Source: JBDTME01 sp964583795
Lineage (GTDB): Bacteria > Patescibacteriota > Microgenomatia > UBA1400 > PJMF01
Assembly: GCA_964583795.1 (NCBI GenBank)
Contig: CAZOWX010000015.1
Span: 1-44,434, forward strand
Direction: 5' to 3'
Length of the DNA stretch: 44,434 bases
This document shows positions 33,961 to 41,606 of this stretch, piece by piece (position 1 is the stretch's first letter; every line of letters starts with the position of its first letter). The notes beneath the pieces were generated by a model that ran no database searches, was not told the DNA's origin, and saw only the letters and a list, made by a program, of their open reading frames with translations. Position numbers and translations under genes: made by a program.

Positions 33961-34170
33961 TTATTTTTGTCGTAAACTTTGGAGTTTAGCAGCAATAGTA
34001 TCGTCGTACAGTGAAGAGCCCGCTGTTATTTTCAATCCTCCTATGATCTGTGTGCTAATCACCTCTTGCATTTCAATCGTTCCAAATTTTTTTTCCAACC
34101 CAGAGCGTAACGCCTTTCGCTGAACATCAGTGAGGGCGATAGCAGTTGTAACAGTGACTTGAGTAGTCAT
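33961..34170 (-). CDS. atpH: ATP synthase delta subunit reduced to its C-terminal domain
   Basis: 69 residues against ~175-180 in most bacteria. The sequence matches only the C-terminal part of delta/OSCP: V-T-V-T-T-A-I-A-L-T, the G-G-L-K-I-T-A-G block, and the D-D-T-I-A-A-K-L-Q end. The N-terminal six-helix domain that binds the alpha N-termini is missing. Only 15 nt separate it from atpF, so the missing half cannot lie upstream in the frame. The C-terminal domain is the part that contacts subunit b. It looks intact and well placed in the operon, so this is more likely a reduced subunit than a decayed gene. Confidence 0.85.
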   Translation of the reverse strand: MTTQVTVTTAIALTDVQRKALRSGLEKKFGTIEMQEVISTQIIGGLKITAGSSLYDDTIAAKLQSLRQK

Positions 34171-34185
34171 AAGTATCCTGGTGAG

Positions 34186-34671
34186 TTAAAGTGTCTTTAA
34201 TACTTCAGCAATGCTTTGATCAACGAGCTTCGACTGAGCTTTTTTATCAATTGTTTCACCTAAAACTTTCTCAGCAATGTGAAACGCAGCATTACTCATT
34301 TCTTTTTCCAGCTGTTTAACCATCTGTTTCTTCTCCTGTTCCCATTTTGACTTTTCCTCGTTGAGATATTGTTGCACTTCATCCTTTGCTTTCGACATCA
34401 ACTCGTTTTTTTTCTCATCGGCTTGTTTTTTTGCTTCAGCCAAGATGTCAGCAGCTTGTTTTTTGGTTTGTGTTAAGGTCTTCTGAGCAGTTTTTTCCAT
34501 CTGGTTTTTTTGCTCAATCACCTCATCAGCGGCTTTCTGGGACTCTTGTATCTTTTTGGAACGTTGCTGAAGTGTTTTCAGTACTGGCTTATATACCAGA
34601 TACAGTAGTGCTCCAAATACGACGCCAAAATTAACAAGCTGGAACAGAATTTGTGGAACTTGAATATCCAT
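34186..34671 (-). CDS. atpF: ATP synthase Fo subunit b
   Basis: 161 residues. One N-terminal membrane helix (~6-26, I-L-F-Q-L-V-N-F-G-V-V-F-G-A), then a long, highly charged right-handed coiled coil to the end. Forms the peripheral stalk that links Fo to the F1 head via delta. There is no delta domain fused at its C-terminus, which ends A-E-V-L-K-T-L. AAGGATC precedes the ATG. Confidence 0.95.
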   Translation of the reverse strand: MDIQVPQILFQLVNFGVVFGALLYLVYKPVLKTLQQRSKKIQESQKAADEVIEQKNQMEKTAQKTLTQTKKQAADILAEAKKQADEKKNELMSKAKDEVQQYLNEEKSKWEQEKKQMVKQLEKEMSNAAFHIAEKVLGETIDKKAQSKLVDQSIAEVLKTL

Positions 34672-34698
34672 ACAGATCCTTTTTTACTTTGCAAATGC

Positions 34699-34911
34699 TT
34701 ATACGAACTTCAAGATCAAAGCAATGACCAAGGCATAAATGGCGATTGCTTCCGCAAAGGCCAAACCTAAAATCATACTTGTCTGAATTTTACTTGATGC
34801 TTCTGGGTTTCGACCAATAGCATTTAATGCTGCTGAACCGATCATTCCGATAGCAAGACCAGGGCCTAGAGCTCCTAATCCAATAGTGAGAGCGATTGGT
34901 AAATTTTCCAT
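34699..34911 (-). CDS. atpE: ATP synthase Fo subunit c
   Basis: 70 residues, two membrane helices joined by the polar loop R-N-P-E (34-37). The ion-binding carboxylate is E54 in F-A-E-A-I-A-I-Y. TM1 has the Gly-rich I-G-L-G-A-L-G-P-G and lacks the Gln seen in Na+-binding c-rings, so H+ coupling is more likely. GGAGG precedes the ATG closely. It is located between atpB and atpF, the usual order. Confidence 0.96.
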   Translation of the reverse strand: MENLPIALTIGLGALGPGLAIGMIGSAALNAIGRNPEASSKIQTSMILGLAFAEAIAIYALVIALILKFV

Positions 34912-34969
34912 ACTGCCTCCGTTAGTTTCGTGAGATTATAAGTACGATATGTACTTTAGATATTAATAA

Positions 34970-35896
34970 TTAGTGAGTTGAGTGTTCCTCGTGTGCAATA
35001 GTTGCTGTATTGAAGAACACCAGGGAAAGCATGGCAAACACCAGTGCCTGAATCATGCCGACAAACAGTTCCAAACCATAAAAAGGCATGGGCACGACAA
35101 CTTTCGTAAGATACGTAATGACTACGAGCAAAACTTCTCCGGCAAAAATGTTTCCAAACAAACGAAATGCGTATGAAATGACTTTTGTAAACTCGCCCAT
35201 CAGTTCCAAAAATCCGACAAAAGTCATGATTGGATTGGAGAAGTTAAAGAACTTTTTCAGATAGCCAAAGCCGACGTAGTAAAATCCAAAAAACTGAGCA
35301 ACAAGTTGAGAGACAATCGCTAAAGCGAGCGTTGTGTTCAAGTCGGCTGTCCCAGCTCGTAAATAGGGAACAAAGATTTTCTCTTCACTACTGTGTTTTT
35401 CGTTTGCTTCGCTTTCTGATGATTGCTCAAACTTAGTTTCTTTTTCATTTATTTTTTCAATAGTCGTTTCGTGTTCGTTAGTTTCCTCAGTCACTGCTTT
35501 TGCTTGAGATATCATGGAAGGTGCTTGGGCTGTTTCAAGTGCAGTTGGAGCTTCTTCATAGAAGCCAATTGTCCCAACTCCAGGGAGTAATCCGAACCAA
35601 TTATTGAGACAAATAAAAATAAAAAAAGTGGCAATATATGGGAAAAAGAGAACAGTCTTTTTTTCAGTCAGAGCGACGCTTTGAACTAAACCGTACAATG
35701 CTTCGATAACCATTTCGACAAAGTTATGAATACCTGTGGGTTTATTTGATGGTTTGTACGTAGCTTTGAAGTAAAGTGCGAAGACGAGTAAGAATGCTGT
35801 TACGATGACACTTGAAAGCATTGAGTTGCTGATTTGAATCCCTCCAATGTGAGCGATTGTTTCAGCTGAGATTGAGATATGAAGGCCCGCAGCCAT
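34970..35896 (-). CDS. atpB: ATP synthase Fo subunit a with a charged loop insertion
   Basis: 308 residues. The essential Arg is R245 in S-Y-A-F-R-L-F-G-N-I-F-A-G-E, and the other conserved helix starts A-D-L-N-T-T-L-A-L-A. Between G-T-I-G-F-Y-E-E (to ~115) and K-I-F-V-P-Y-L-R (from ~173) lies a segment of about 58 residues rich in Glu, Thr, Ser and Lys, predicted disordered. By the usual subunit a topology this loop is outside the cytoplasm. It is the first gene of the operon; no atpI was seen. An expanded loop here may bind ions, surface or neighbouring cells, but that is conjecture. Confidence 0.95.
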   Translation of the reverse strand: MAAGLHISISAETIAHIGGIQISNSMLSSVIVTAFLLVFALYFKATYKPSNKPTGIHNFVEMVIEALYGLVQSVALTEKKTVLFFPYIATFFIFICLNNWFGLLPGVGTIGFYEEAPTALETAQAPSMISQAKAVTEETNEHETTIEKINEKETKFEQSSESEANEKHSSEEKIFVPYLRAGTADLNTTLALAIVSQLVAQFFGFYYVGFGYLKKFFNFSNPIMTFVGFLELMGEFTKVISYAFRLFGNIFAGEVLLVVITYLTKVVVPMPFYGLELFVGMIQALVFAMLSLVFFNTATIAHEEHSTH

Positions 35897-35916
35897 AATT
35901 CTTTCTTCTCTATTCT

Positions 35917-35979
35917 AAAAAAACGAAGTTCCCTCTTCAGGAACTACGGTAGTGTACACTATCTTTTTTCGCATTGCAA
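35917..35979 (-). promoter_or_regulatory. atp operon promoter with palindromic -10 and leader hairpin
   Basis: TTGCAA (minus strand, 35979-35974), 17-bp spacer, TACACT (35956-35951). The -10 lies within the perfect 12-bp palindrome TAGTGTACACTA (35950-35961). Just downstream, AGTTCC/GGAACT (35927-35932 and 35940-35945) forms a hairpin followed after 3 nt by seven Ts. It is terminator-like but short; it may instead end readthrough from the gene above. Confidence 0.5.
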
Positions 35980-36006
35980 GACTTTGATTGTCGTATGAGT
36001 GAAAAT

Positions 36007-37932
36007 TTACTCATTAAGTATAATGAGAATATCATACTTGTTGTTGGGATTATCCTTTTCATTCACTTCAACTTCTTTCAAAGTGAGCTCAGTTGCTTTT
36101 TCCAAATCGGCGATTGCTCCTAAATATTCTGGCTTAGTGACCATGATGAACGAGCCTGCTTCTTTATACTCACCCTTGGCGTTTGCCGCATCAACATTTG
36201 TAGCTCCAGCCTTTTTAACAAGCGTTGCATACTTCCCTGCTTTTCCAGCTACTGAAGTAGCATTGAGTACCGCGACTTTCAGCTCCTTTAGGTTTACTGG
36301 TGCCGCAGTAGGCTTGGGTGTGGCTGTTGGCTCGATTGGAGCTTCAGTCGGAGTGACTTTGCTTACTGGTGTTTGTAGCGCAATATCTTTTTTATCAGTG
36401 AGCGCTTGTTGCGAAATGACAACTCCGCCACCAATAAGAGAGATGACCAATGCTACAGCTAATGCCAACAAGATATATCGAAAGACACCGCTTTTTTTAC
36501 CAGAAGCTGTAGCTTTGTTTACTGTCGAAGTCGCAGCTGGTGAGGTGATAACTTTTGCACTCATCGGATTTTCTGAGGATTTTTCTTCTGATGAAGACTC
36601 TTTCAAAGATCCCGCAGGAGTAAGTGTTGTGGGAGTTACCACTTTTGGTGAAATTACCAATTTTGGTGTACTTACCGCTGTGATTGGTGCAGCGGTGATT
36701 TTCGGAGTAACCGGTGACAAAGCAGGCACTGCAGCTGCCAAAACAACTTTTGGTTCAATAGCCGAAACTGGTTTTATTAGTGGTGTCACACTAGCCTCAT
36801 GGGCTGCTGTCGCTGGTTGCTCTAGTTTTGAACTCTTTATCTCTTCTTTTTCTGCTTCATCGGATTGTTTTTCGGATTCAGTTTTTGTCTCGTTCGCATG
36901 CTCCTCTGTGACATCGACCTCTTCGATTGCTGCTTTTTGTGGCTCACTATCTTCTTGTTGACTTTCAGCTTTGACTTGCTTGAGGATCTCGGCAATTGGT
37001 TCGACAATTTTCGACTCTACCTTTGCTTCCTCACCTTTTTTCTTCTCAAGTTTTGCATCCTCGTGTACAGCATCTGATTGGGTGTCTGCTGCATGAGTTG
37101 AAAAATGTGGCAGAGGAAAGTCATTCTCGATCACTTCTCTGATACCGACACTCAATGCTCGTAAGAAAAAAGGGGTGTCGCTGTCGCATGAAACTTCTGG
37201 AACCTCGACCGCTTGGATGGGAAGAATCTCATCAAGTGTTTTTGAAATCTGGTTGGTATCATCCTTATCTGCACAAATATAAATATGCTGGATGTGTGGA
37301 CGTTCCTTTTTGAGTTTTTTAATTGTATCTGGTAACGCGTCAGCTTGGTCCTTCTCAATATTTTGAGCGAAATCAACTCCAATGTAGTGAGAAGTGAGTA
37401 AATAAGTTTTAGCAGTTGAAAGCAAAAACAATGAAGGATCAACTGAGACAAAGGCTTTTACGACGAAACTTGCAGGAATGATTGAGAGAATTTTCACCCC
37501 CGCTTCTTTTGCCGCACGAGACAGCGTCCTGAGATTTTCCTTGGTCATGGCCGTGATCTGTACGGTCTGCATTTTTGAAGTTTTAGCCAAGTCTACTGTG
37601 ACGATATGTAATGGTTCTTTCTTGTCAGAAAAAACAGTTGCTACCGTTTCTTTTATTTCTTCATCGATGTCAGATTTGTTCCCAAGTGAGTAATCAGAAA
37701 TGTGATGGTAAAACACCTCATCAGAGACGATTAGATGTATTTCCTGTTGTTCGAGGGATTTTAAAGCATGAGAGAAGTTTTCTTCACTAATGAGACCTTT
37801 TTCAATGAGTGGAAAGTCAATCCGGGTCACATCTTTTAAGCTCAGTTTCTTATCTTTTTCATCAAAGATGCTGAAAAAAGAAGACTCAGATGAGACGTAT
37901 AAAATAGGACTGGGAGTTGTTAATGCAGGCAT
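36007..37932 (-). CDS. PilM-like/LytR_C membrane protein
   Basis: 641 residues with a rare order. Residues ~1-275 look like a degenerate actin-like/PilM fold: N-L-R-T-L-S-R-A-A-K-E-A-G-V-K and I-P-A-S-F-V-V-K are PilM-like, but no ATP-binding motif is clear. A long acidic, then Ala/Pro/Thr-rich linker (~275-480) is followed by one membrane helix (~485-507), a Pro-Thr stretch, and a C-terminal LytR_C domain (~551-641, L-K-V-A-V-L-N-A-T). So the front half is cytoplasmic and the LytR_C half outside. A role in envelope or pilus assembly is inference. TATAAA lies 6 nt before the ATG, with no Shine-Dalgarno. Confidence 0.75.
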   Translation of the reverse strand: MPALTTPSPILYVSSESSFFSIFDEKDKKLSLKDVTRIDFPLIEKGLISEENFSHALKSLEQQEIHLIVSDEVFYHHISDYSLGNKSDIDEEIKETVATVFSDKKEPLHIVTVDLAKTSKMQTVQITAMTKENLRTLSRAAKEAGVKILSIIPASFVVKAFVSVDPSLFLLSTAKTYLLTSHYIGVDFAQNIEKDQADALPDTIKKLKKERPHIQHIYICADKDDTNQISKTLDEILPIQAVEVPEVSCDSDTPFFLRALSVGIREVIENDFPLPHFSTHAADTQSDAVHEDAKLEKKKGEEAKVESKIVEPIAEILKQVKAESQQEDSEPQKAAIEEVDVTEEHANETKTESEKQSDEAEKEEIKSSKLEQPATAAHEASVTPLIKPVSAIEPKVVLAAAVPALSPVTPKITAAPITAVSTPKLVISPKVVTPTTLTPAGSLKESSSEEKSSENPMSAKVITSPAATSTVNKATASGKKSGVFRYILLALAVALVISLIGGGVVISQQALTDKKDIALQTPVSKVTPTEAPIEPTATPKPTAAPVNLKELKVAVLNATSVAGKAGKYATLVKKAGATNVDAANAKGEYKEAGSFIMVTKPEYLGAIADLEKATELTLKEVEVNEKDNPNNKYDILIILNE

Positions 37933-37938
37933 ACCACA

Positions 37939-37944
37939 TTTATA
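37939..37944 (-). promoter_or_regulatory. Leaderless -10 box of the PilM-like/LytR_C gene
   Basis: TATAAA on the minus strand (37944-37939), 6 nt before the ATG at 37932. No Shine-Dalgarno. Confidence 0.45.
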
Positions 37945-38046
37945 ACAGTTTTTAAAAATTAGGTGTAGGGGGAAATAAAACTGAAAGCGAAATGAATGAT
38001 TCCATTTTGACTACTATGATCTGTTGTGATACTATTTGTAGCTGAA

Positions 38047-39045
38047 ATGCAAGTATCTGCTTCTCGCTCACTTTTTTCAGTCATCACCTTGGTTTTATGT
38101 TTTGCCTCTTTTTACGCTCCAATACAGGCTCAAACTGATTTTGATCCTACCCAAGAATACACTGTTCACTCTGCACCGATCCTCCCAACGACTCCATACC
38201 CAGAGTCATTTGCTCAGACTACTGTATCAGGAGGGTTGCCGAAGAAAGCGCAGCCAAACGATGAGCTTTCTGTGCAGCTGACCACAAAACAAACTTCTTT
38301 ATGGGACAAAATCGTCCCCGCAAGTTTGAGTTTCATTCAATACAGCTCTCAAGCTTTGGTTGGGCTTTTTCACAAGTTCGGAAGTGTCGTTGCGCGTTTT
38401 GGCGCAGCTATTGCCCACACTTTTAAAACGAATGCAAAAGAGTGGTTAATCCAATCGGGCATTCTTTTACTTGGGATAATAGTCGGTTCAGCTGTAGTGA
38501 GTAGTCCAGTCTTTCAAAAGGTGTTACGCAGAGTATTTACTGCAGGCACTGATTTGCAGGTAAAAGCGGTTGGTGTATTGACGACTCTTTTGGTCGTAGC
38601 AGTCACGCATCGTGCATTTATGGAAGTGTATCAACAACAACTTGAGGCATTTACTCGATTTACCGGTTGGCAGTTTGCACCCCTTGGGGAGGATTTGATC
38701 ATTGTTGGAGTGATGTTAGCAATTGTACTGGTTTTTGTTGAGGCAGAAGCGATTATAGCCGTAGTAAAGGCTGCAGCAGTCGCCGCAAAAAAGGTATTAC
38801 CAGCGCGCAAAGCAGTGACCAGCTACTTTGCCAAAGAAAGTAAAACAGCATTTAGTGAAACCGAAAAGGAGTGCAAAGATCGAGTCGATAAGTGTTCGAG
38901 CTGGTTCGATAAAGGGATTATTTTGTTGTTTAATTACTTACCCGGAACAATGCCAGATTTGGGCATGGATGATGCCATCATCAACTGGAAAAACAAACTC
39001 CTCCCGCCCTCGCAGTCAAAAGTAAACGACTCAGCAGCAAAGTAG
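38047..39045 (+). CDS. Exported multi-helix membrane protein, unknown
   Basis: About 332 residues. A signal peptide (1-~29, cutting near A-Q-A/Q-T) leads to an extracytoplasmic segment (~30-125) and about three membrane helices (I-L-L-L-G-I-I-V-G-S, L-T-T-L-L-V-V-A-V, L-I-I-V-G-V-M-L-A-I-V-L), with a Cys-containing C-terminal tail (C-K-D-R-V-D-K-C). ATG 38047 gives a standard signal peptide; the GTG at 38026 would extend it with a hydrophobic lead. I do not recognise the family. It is divergent from the PilM-like/LytR_C gene. Confidence 0.6.
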   Translation: MQVSASRSLFSVITLVLCFASFYAPIQAQTDFDPTQEYTVHSAPILPTTPYPESFAQTTVSGGLPKKAQPNDELSVQLTTKQTSLWDKIVPASLSFIQYSSQALVGLFHKFGSVVARFGAAIAHTFKTNAKEWLIQSGILLLGIIVGSAVVSSPVFQKVLRRVFTAGTDLQVKAVGVLTTLLVVAVTHRAFMEVYQQQLEAFTRFTGWQFAPLGEDLIIVGVMLAIVLVFVEAEAIIAVVKAAAVAAKKVLPARKAVTSYFAKESKTAFSETEKECKDRVDKCSSWFDKGIILLFNYLPGTMPDLGMDDAIINWKNKLLPPSQSKVNDSAAK

Positions 39046-39075
39046 CCGTCTTCGTCTTTTTCAAGTGCTTCGTAG

Positions 39076-39081
39076 TATACT
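39076..39081 (+). promoter_or_regulatory. Leaderless -10 box of the EamA gene
   Basis: TATACT 7 nt before the ATG at 39089. No Shine-Dalgarno lies between. Confidence 0.45.
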
Positions 39082-39088
39082 GCTCTGA

Positions 39089-39991
39089 ATGAGAAATTGG
39101 CAAAAAGCGCATTTAACTGGTATTGGAAGCTTACTGATTACAACGCTGATGTATAGCTTGTTTCCGGTATTTTCGCGAATCATTGGGACAGACATTTCAC
39201 TTTTTTTCTTGAGCTTTGTGCGATCATTATTACCTATGACGGTTCTTGGTCTAATTATTTGGTACAGAAAAGAGTGGAAGTCGATAAAAAAATCTGATTG
39301 GAAGTTTTTAATTGGGCGAACAGCTTTGGGTGGAATTGCCTTCATTTTTTCATACTATGCATTTAACAATATTGCCGTTGGGACTGTTTATCTTATCTTT
39401 TATGCATTTTCCACCATAGGTGGTTACGCTTTGGGGACAGTTTTATTTAATGAGAAAATTTCTCAAACTCGAATGCTTTCATTAATTCTTGTCTTGATAG
39501 GACTTAGTTTAGTGTATTCGTTTTCCTTTGAGGTTGAAAAAGTAAAGTTCATTCTTTTTTCAGTGATTTCAGGTTTAGCGAATTCAGTTTGGATGGTTTT
39601 TGCCAAGAAAGTGTCTGGTGATTACAGTGCTACGTTCATTAACTTTTGGGACTTTTTATTTTTTTCACTGTTGTATCTTATACTTTCAATTGTTTTGCGC
39701 GAAGCTTGGACTCTTCCTGTAGCCAATCTAGTTTGGGGTGCCAACATGTTGTTTGGGATAATGTTTTTGTTCACTGGGCAACTGATCATTGTGGGTTTCG
39801 ATCGTTTACCGGCTCAAATTGCCACACTGATTATGTTGTCGGAAGTGGTGTTTGGTGTCATTTTGGGATGGTGGCTCTATGGTGAAGTGCTCGCTCCACT
39901 ATCATTTGTTGGTGGTGCACTTATTTTATTGGGTATTGCGTTGCCAGAGTGGTTGAGTTGGAAAAAAGGTGTGAAGGCAGCAGCACAGTAA
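39089..39991 (+). CDS. EamA/DMT-family transporter
   Basis: 300 residues, about ten membrane helices in two similar halves, as usual for the drug/metabolite transporter superfamily. The first half has A-F-N-N-I-A-V-G-T-V-Y-L-I-F, the second P-A-Q-I-A-T-L-I-M-L-S-E-V-V-F-G-V-I-L-G-W. The C-terminal end (W-K-K-G-V-K) is cytoplasmic. Substrate unknown; such carriers move amino acids, nucleotide sugars and metabolites. The mRNA is predicted to be leaderless. It lies 37 nt above an inositol-phosphatase-family gene. Confidence 0.93.
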   Translation: MRNWQKAHLTGIGSLLITTLMYSLFPVFSRIIGTDISLFFLSFVRSLLPMTVLGLIIWYRKEWKSIKKSDWKFLIGRTALGGIAFIFSYYAFNNIAVGTVYLIFYAFSTIGGYALGTVLFNEKISQTRMLSLILVLIGLSLVYSFSFEVEKVKFILFSVISGLANSVWMVFAKKVSGDYSATFINFWDFLFFSLLYLILSIVLREAWTLPVANLVWGANMLFGIMFLFTGQLIIVGFDRLPAQIATLIMLSEVVFGVILGWWLYGEVLAPLSFVGGALILLGIALPEWLSWKKGVKAAAQ

Positions 39992-40028
39992 AAGCAATGG
40001 TTTCGATAATCAAAGCGAAAATTTGGTT

Positions 40029-40892
40029 ATGATTGATTACTTTCTCCTCTACTCATCGTTATGCTTAGCGGTTCGGCAAGCTGGAGTGATTGCTAAAGCA
40101 CTCCAAGGCAAAGTTGGTAACGATGGGAAATTGGCTACACAAGTTTCACCCAATGAGTCTGAGTTGCTTCAAGCGAGAAAAGCAGCCAAAACAGTGGTTG
40201 ATGAAATCATTCAAGAGTTGATTTTAATTGCTGTTCTGGAACATATTTCACCAAATACCATGATTTTAGATGCTGAGGAAAAAACGCCATTGGTTGCTCA
40301 GTTTGGTGCAAATAAGGGGATAGTTTCTCTAGTGATTGATCCGATTGATGGCACGCTCGAGTATTTAAACGGTAAGGATTCGTACTCTGTGTGTGTGGCA
40401 ATTGTTGAGAACGGCAAGATGAAATTCGCTTTGGTGTTTTTCCCAGCTCGAGATGTCGCGTATGCCCTAGCTCCAGATGGTAAATCATATATCTATCATC
40501 AATTTAGTACTCTTGGGGTAACGCAATCAGAAGAAATCACGCTCCCCAAACAGACTACAAATTTGGTTTATATTGATACACGCCTTCCTGAAAATATTGC
40601 CAATTCCTTGCGTAGAGTTGGGTTCGAAGTTCAAAGTGATGAACCGATTTTATGTCCTGATGCAATGATTAGCATGATTGAGAAAGGTACAGTAGCGTGC
40701 TTCTCTACCAATCGCCAAACACGAGATATTTTAGTCGGAGCAATTATTGGAAATGTTTCTGGTGCTTTTGCGACTGATTGGAATGGTCAACCGATCAAAT
40801 GGCCACTCAAAGGACGTGTTGAGCAGGCAATTTTTGGGAATAGTGCACAGCAACAAAAGATTATTGAAGCTGTGGAGCAGGGAATGGAGTAA
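40029..40892 (+). CDS. Inositol monophosphatase-family phosphatase
   Basis: About 287 residues. The metal-binding parts are seen: L-D-A-E-E-K-T (the E-E pair), D-P-I-D-G-T-L-E-Y-L (motif A), and R-D-I-L-V-G-A-I-I-G-N-V-S-G-A (motif B, where the usual W-D is R-D). These enzymes remove phosphate from inositol phosphates, 3'-phosphoadenosine nucleotides or sugar phosphates; which one cannot be told. ATG 40029 is preferred over TTG 40023. It is followed 25 nt later by a HIT-like gene. Confidence 0.88.
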   Translation: MIDYFLLYSSLCLAVRQAGVIAKALQGKVGNDGKLATQVSPNESELLQARKAAKTVVDEIIQELILIAVLEHISPNTMILDAEEKTPLVAQFGANKGIVSLVIDPIDGTLEYLNGKDSYSVCVAIVENGKMKFALVFFPARDVAYALAPDGKSYIYHQFSTLGVTQSEEITLPKQTTNLVYIDTRLPENIANSLRRVGFEVQSDEPILCPDAMISMIEKGTVACFSTNRQTRDILVGAIIGNVSGAFATDWNGQPIKWPLKGRVEQAIFGNSAQQQKIIEAVEQGME

Positions 40893-40917
40893 GTGAGAGT
40901 AATCAAAGGTACTGTTT

Positions 40918-41436
40918 ATGCCACTGATTTTTGATACCAAAGAGTTTACTGTGATGGGACATGATCATCCGCACCATGATCGCAATAATGGTGGACATGC
41001 TGTCATTACACCAAAACATGCATATGCGGATCGTACTCAAATGCCGTTGTCACAATACACAACTATGATGCAGCTGGTGCGGATTACAGGTGTAGCTATT
41101 GCCAGCGTGATGCGAAGTAAAGGAATTGATGTGGTTCGCATTAACTACCAAGATAATGGTAACTGGGCGTATTTTCCGCAAATGAAACGTACTCCCCAAC
41201 TGCATGTTCACTTGTATGTGCGTTCAACTCATGAAAAGCATCCAACTGGTGATGAACGTTTTTTAGCATTTCCCAATGCACTGTTTTTCCCATTTATCGG
41301 TGATCATCCAGAATACTATGAAAGTTTTTATCCGTACTCAGAGCAGGATTGTGCTGACTTTAAATCAGAAATTGAGCGCTTATTGCAGACAAAAGAGTAT
41401 TGGGAATTGAAAAATACATTATTTGAGAATCGCTAA
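40918..41436 (+). CDS. HIT-like nucleotide-binding protein
   Basis: 172 residues. H-A-V-I-T-P-K-H-A-Y-A-D strand, then Q-L-H-V-H-L-Y-V-R. This matches the H-phi-H-phi-H phosphate-binding block of the HIT superfamily with the first His as Gln; the middle His, the nucleophile in HIT enzymes, remains. HIT proteins hydrolyse or transfer nucleotide phosphates. The N-terminal His-rich G-H-D-H-P-H-H-D-R is unusual. Order after the inositol-phosphatase-family gene suggests a small nucleotide or phosphate housekeeping unit, as inference. AAAGG lies about 10 nt before the ATG. Confidence 0.78.
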   Translation: MPLIFDTKEFTVMGHDHPHHDRNNGGHAVITPKHAYADRTQMPLSQYTTMMQLVRITGVAIASVMRSKGIDVVRINYQDNGNWAYFPQMKRTPQLHVHLYVRSTHEKHPTGDERFLAFPNALFFPFIGDHPEYYESFYPYSEQDCADFKSEIERLLQTKEYWELKNTLFENR

Positions 41437-41518
41437 ACGAGCCGTACTTCCCAGAGTTCAGAGCTTTCCTTTGTCCCGTTTTGAGTTGTTCTATCGGTTA
41501 AAAACAGACGAGCTCAGG

Positions 41519-41545
41519 TATAATTGAGTAAGTTTTGTACTCAAT
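41519..41545 (+). promoter_or_regulatory. Promoter-like box and hairpin between convergent genes
   Basis: TATAAT (41519-41524) overlaps the perfect 8-bp inverted repeat ATTGAGTA/TACTCAAT (41523-41530 and 41538-41545), then ATTGTTTTC. No plus-strand gene follows in the 170-bp convergent gap. It may be a weak terminator for the HIT-like gene or a small RNA promoter. Confidence 0.3.
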
Positions 41546-41606
41546 ATTGTTTTCTTCACTTCTCATTAATAGCTGAGTACACTTGAGGATTTACAGGCAT
41601 ACAACG

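Noticed and set aside
33961..34170. atpH as a frameshifted full-length gene
   Set aside because: Only 15 nt lie between atpF and atpH, so no coding sequence for the missing N-terminal half exists in any frame there.
34699..34911. Na+-coupled c subunit
   Set aside because: TM1 lacks the Gln that, with the TM2 Glu and Ser/Thr, makes the Na+ site; the sequence fits a proton ring better.
35999..36961. 320-residue plus-strand ORF, Ser/Ala/Val-rich
   Set aside because: It is antisense to the low-complexity linker and LytR_C part of the minus-strand gene 36007-37932. Its composition mirrors the Glu/Lys/Thr codons of that linker, and the minus-strand frame has recognisable domains.
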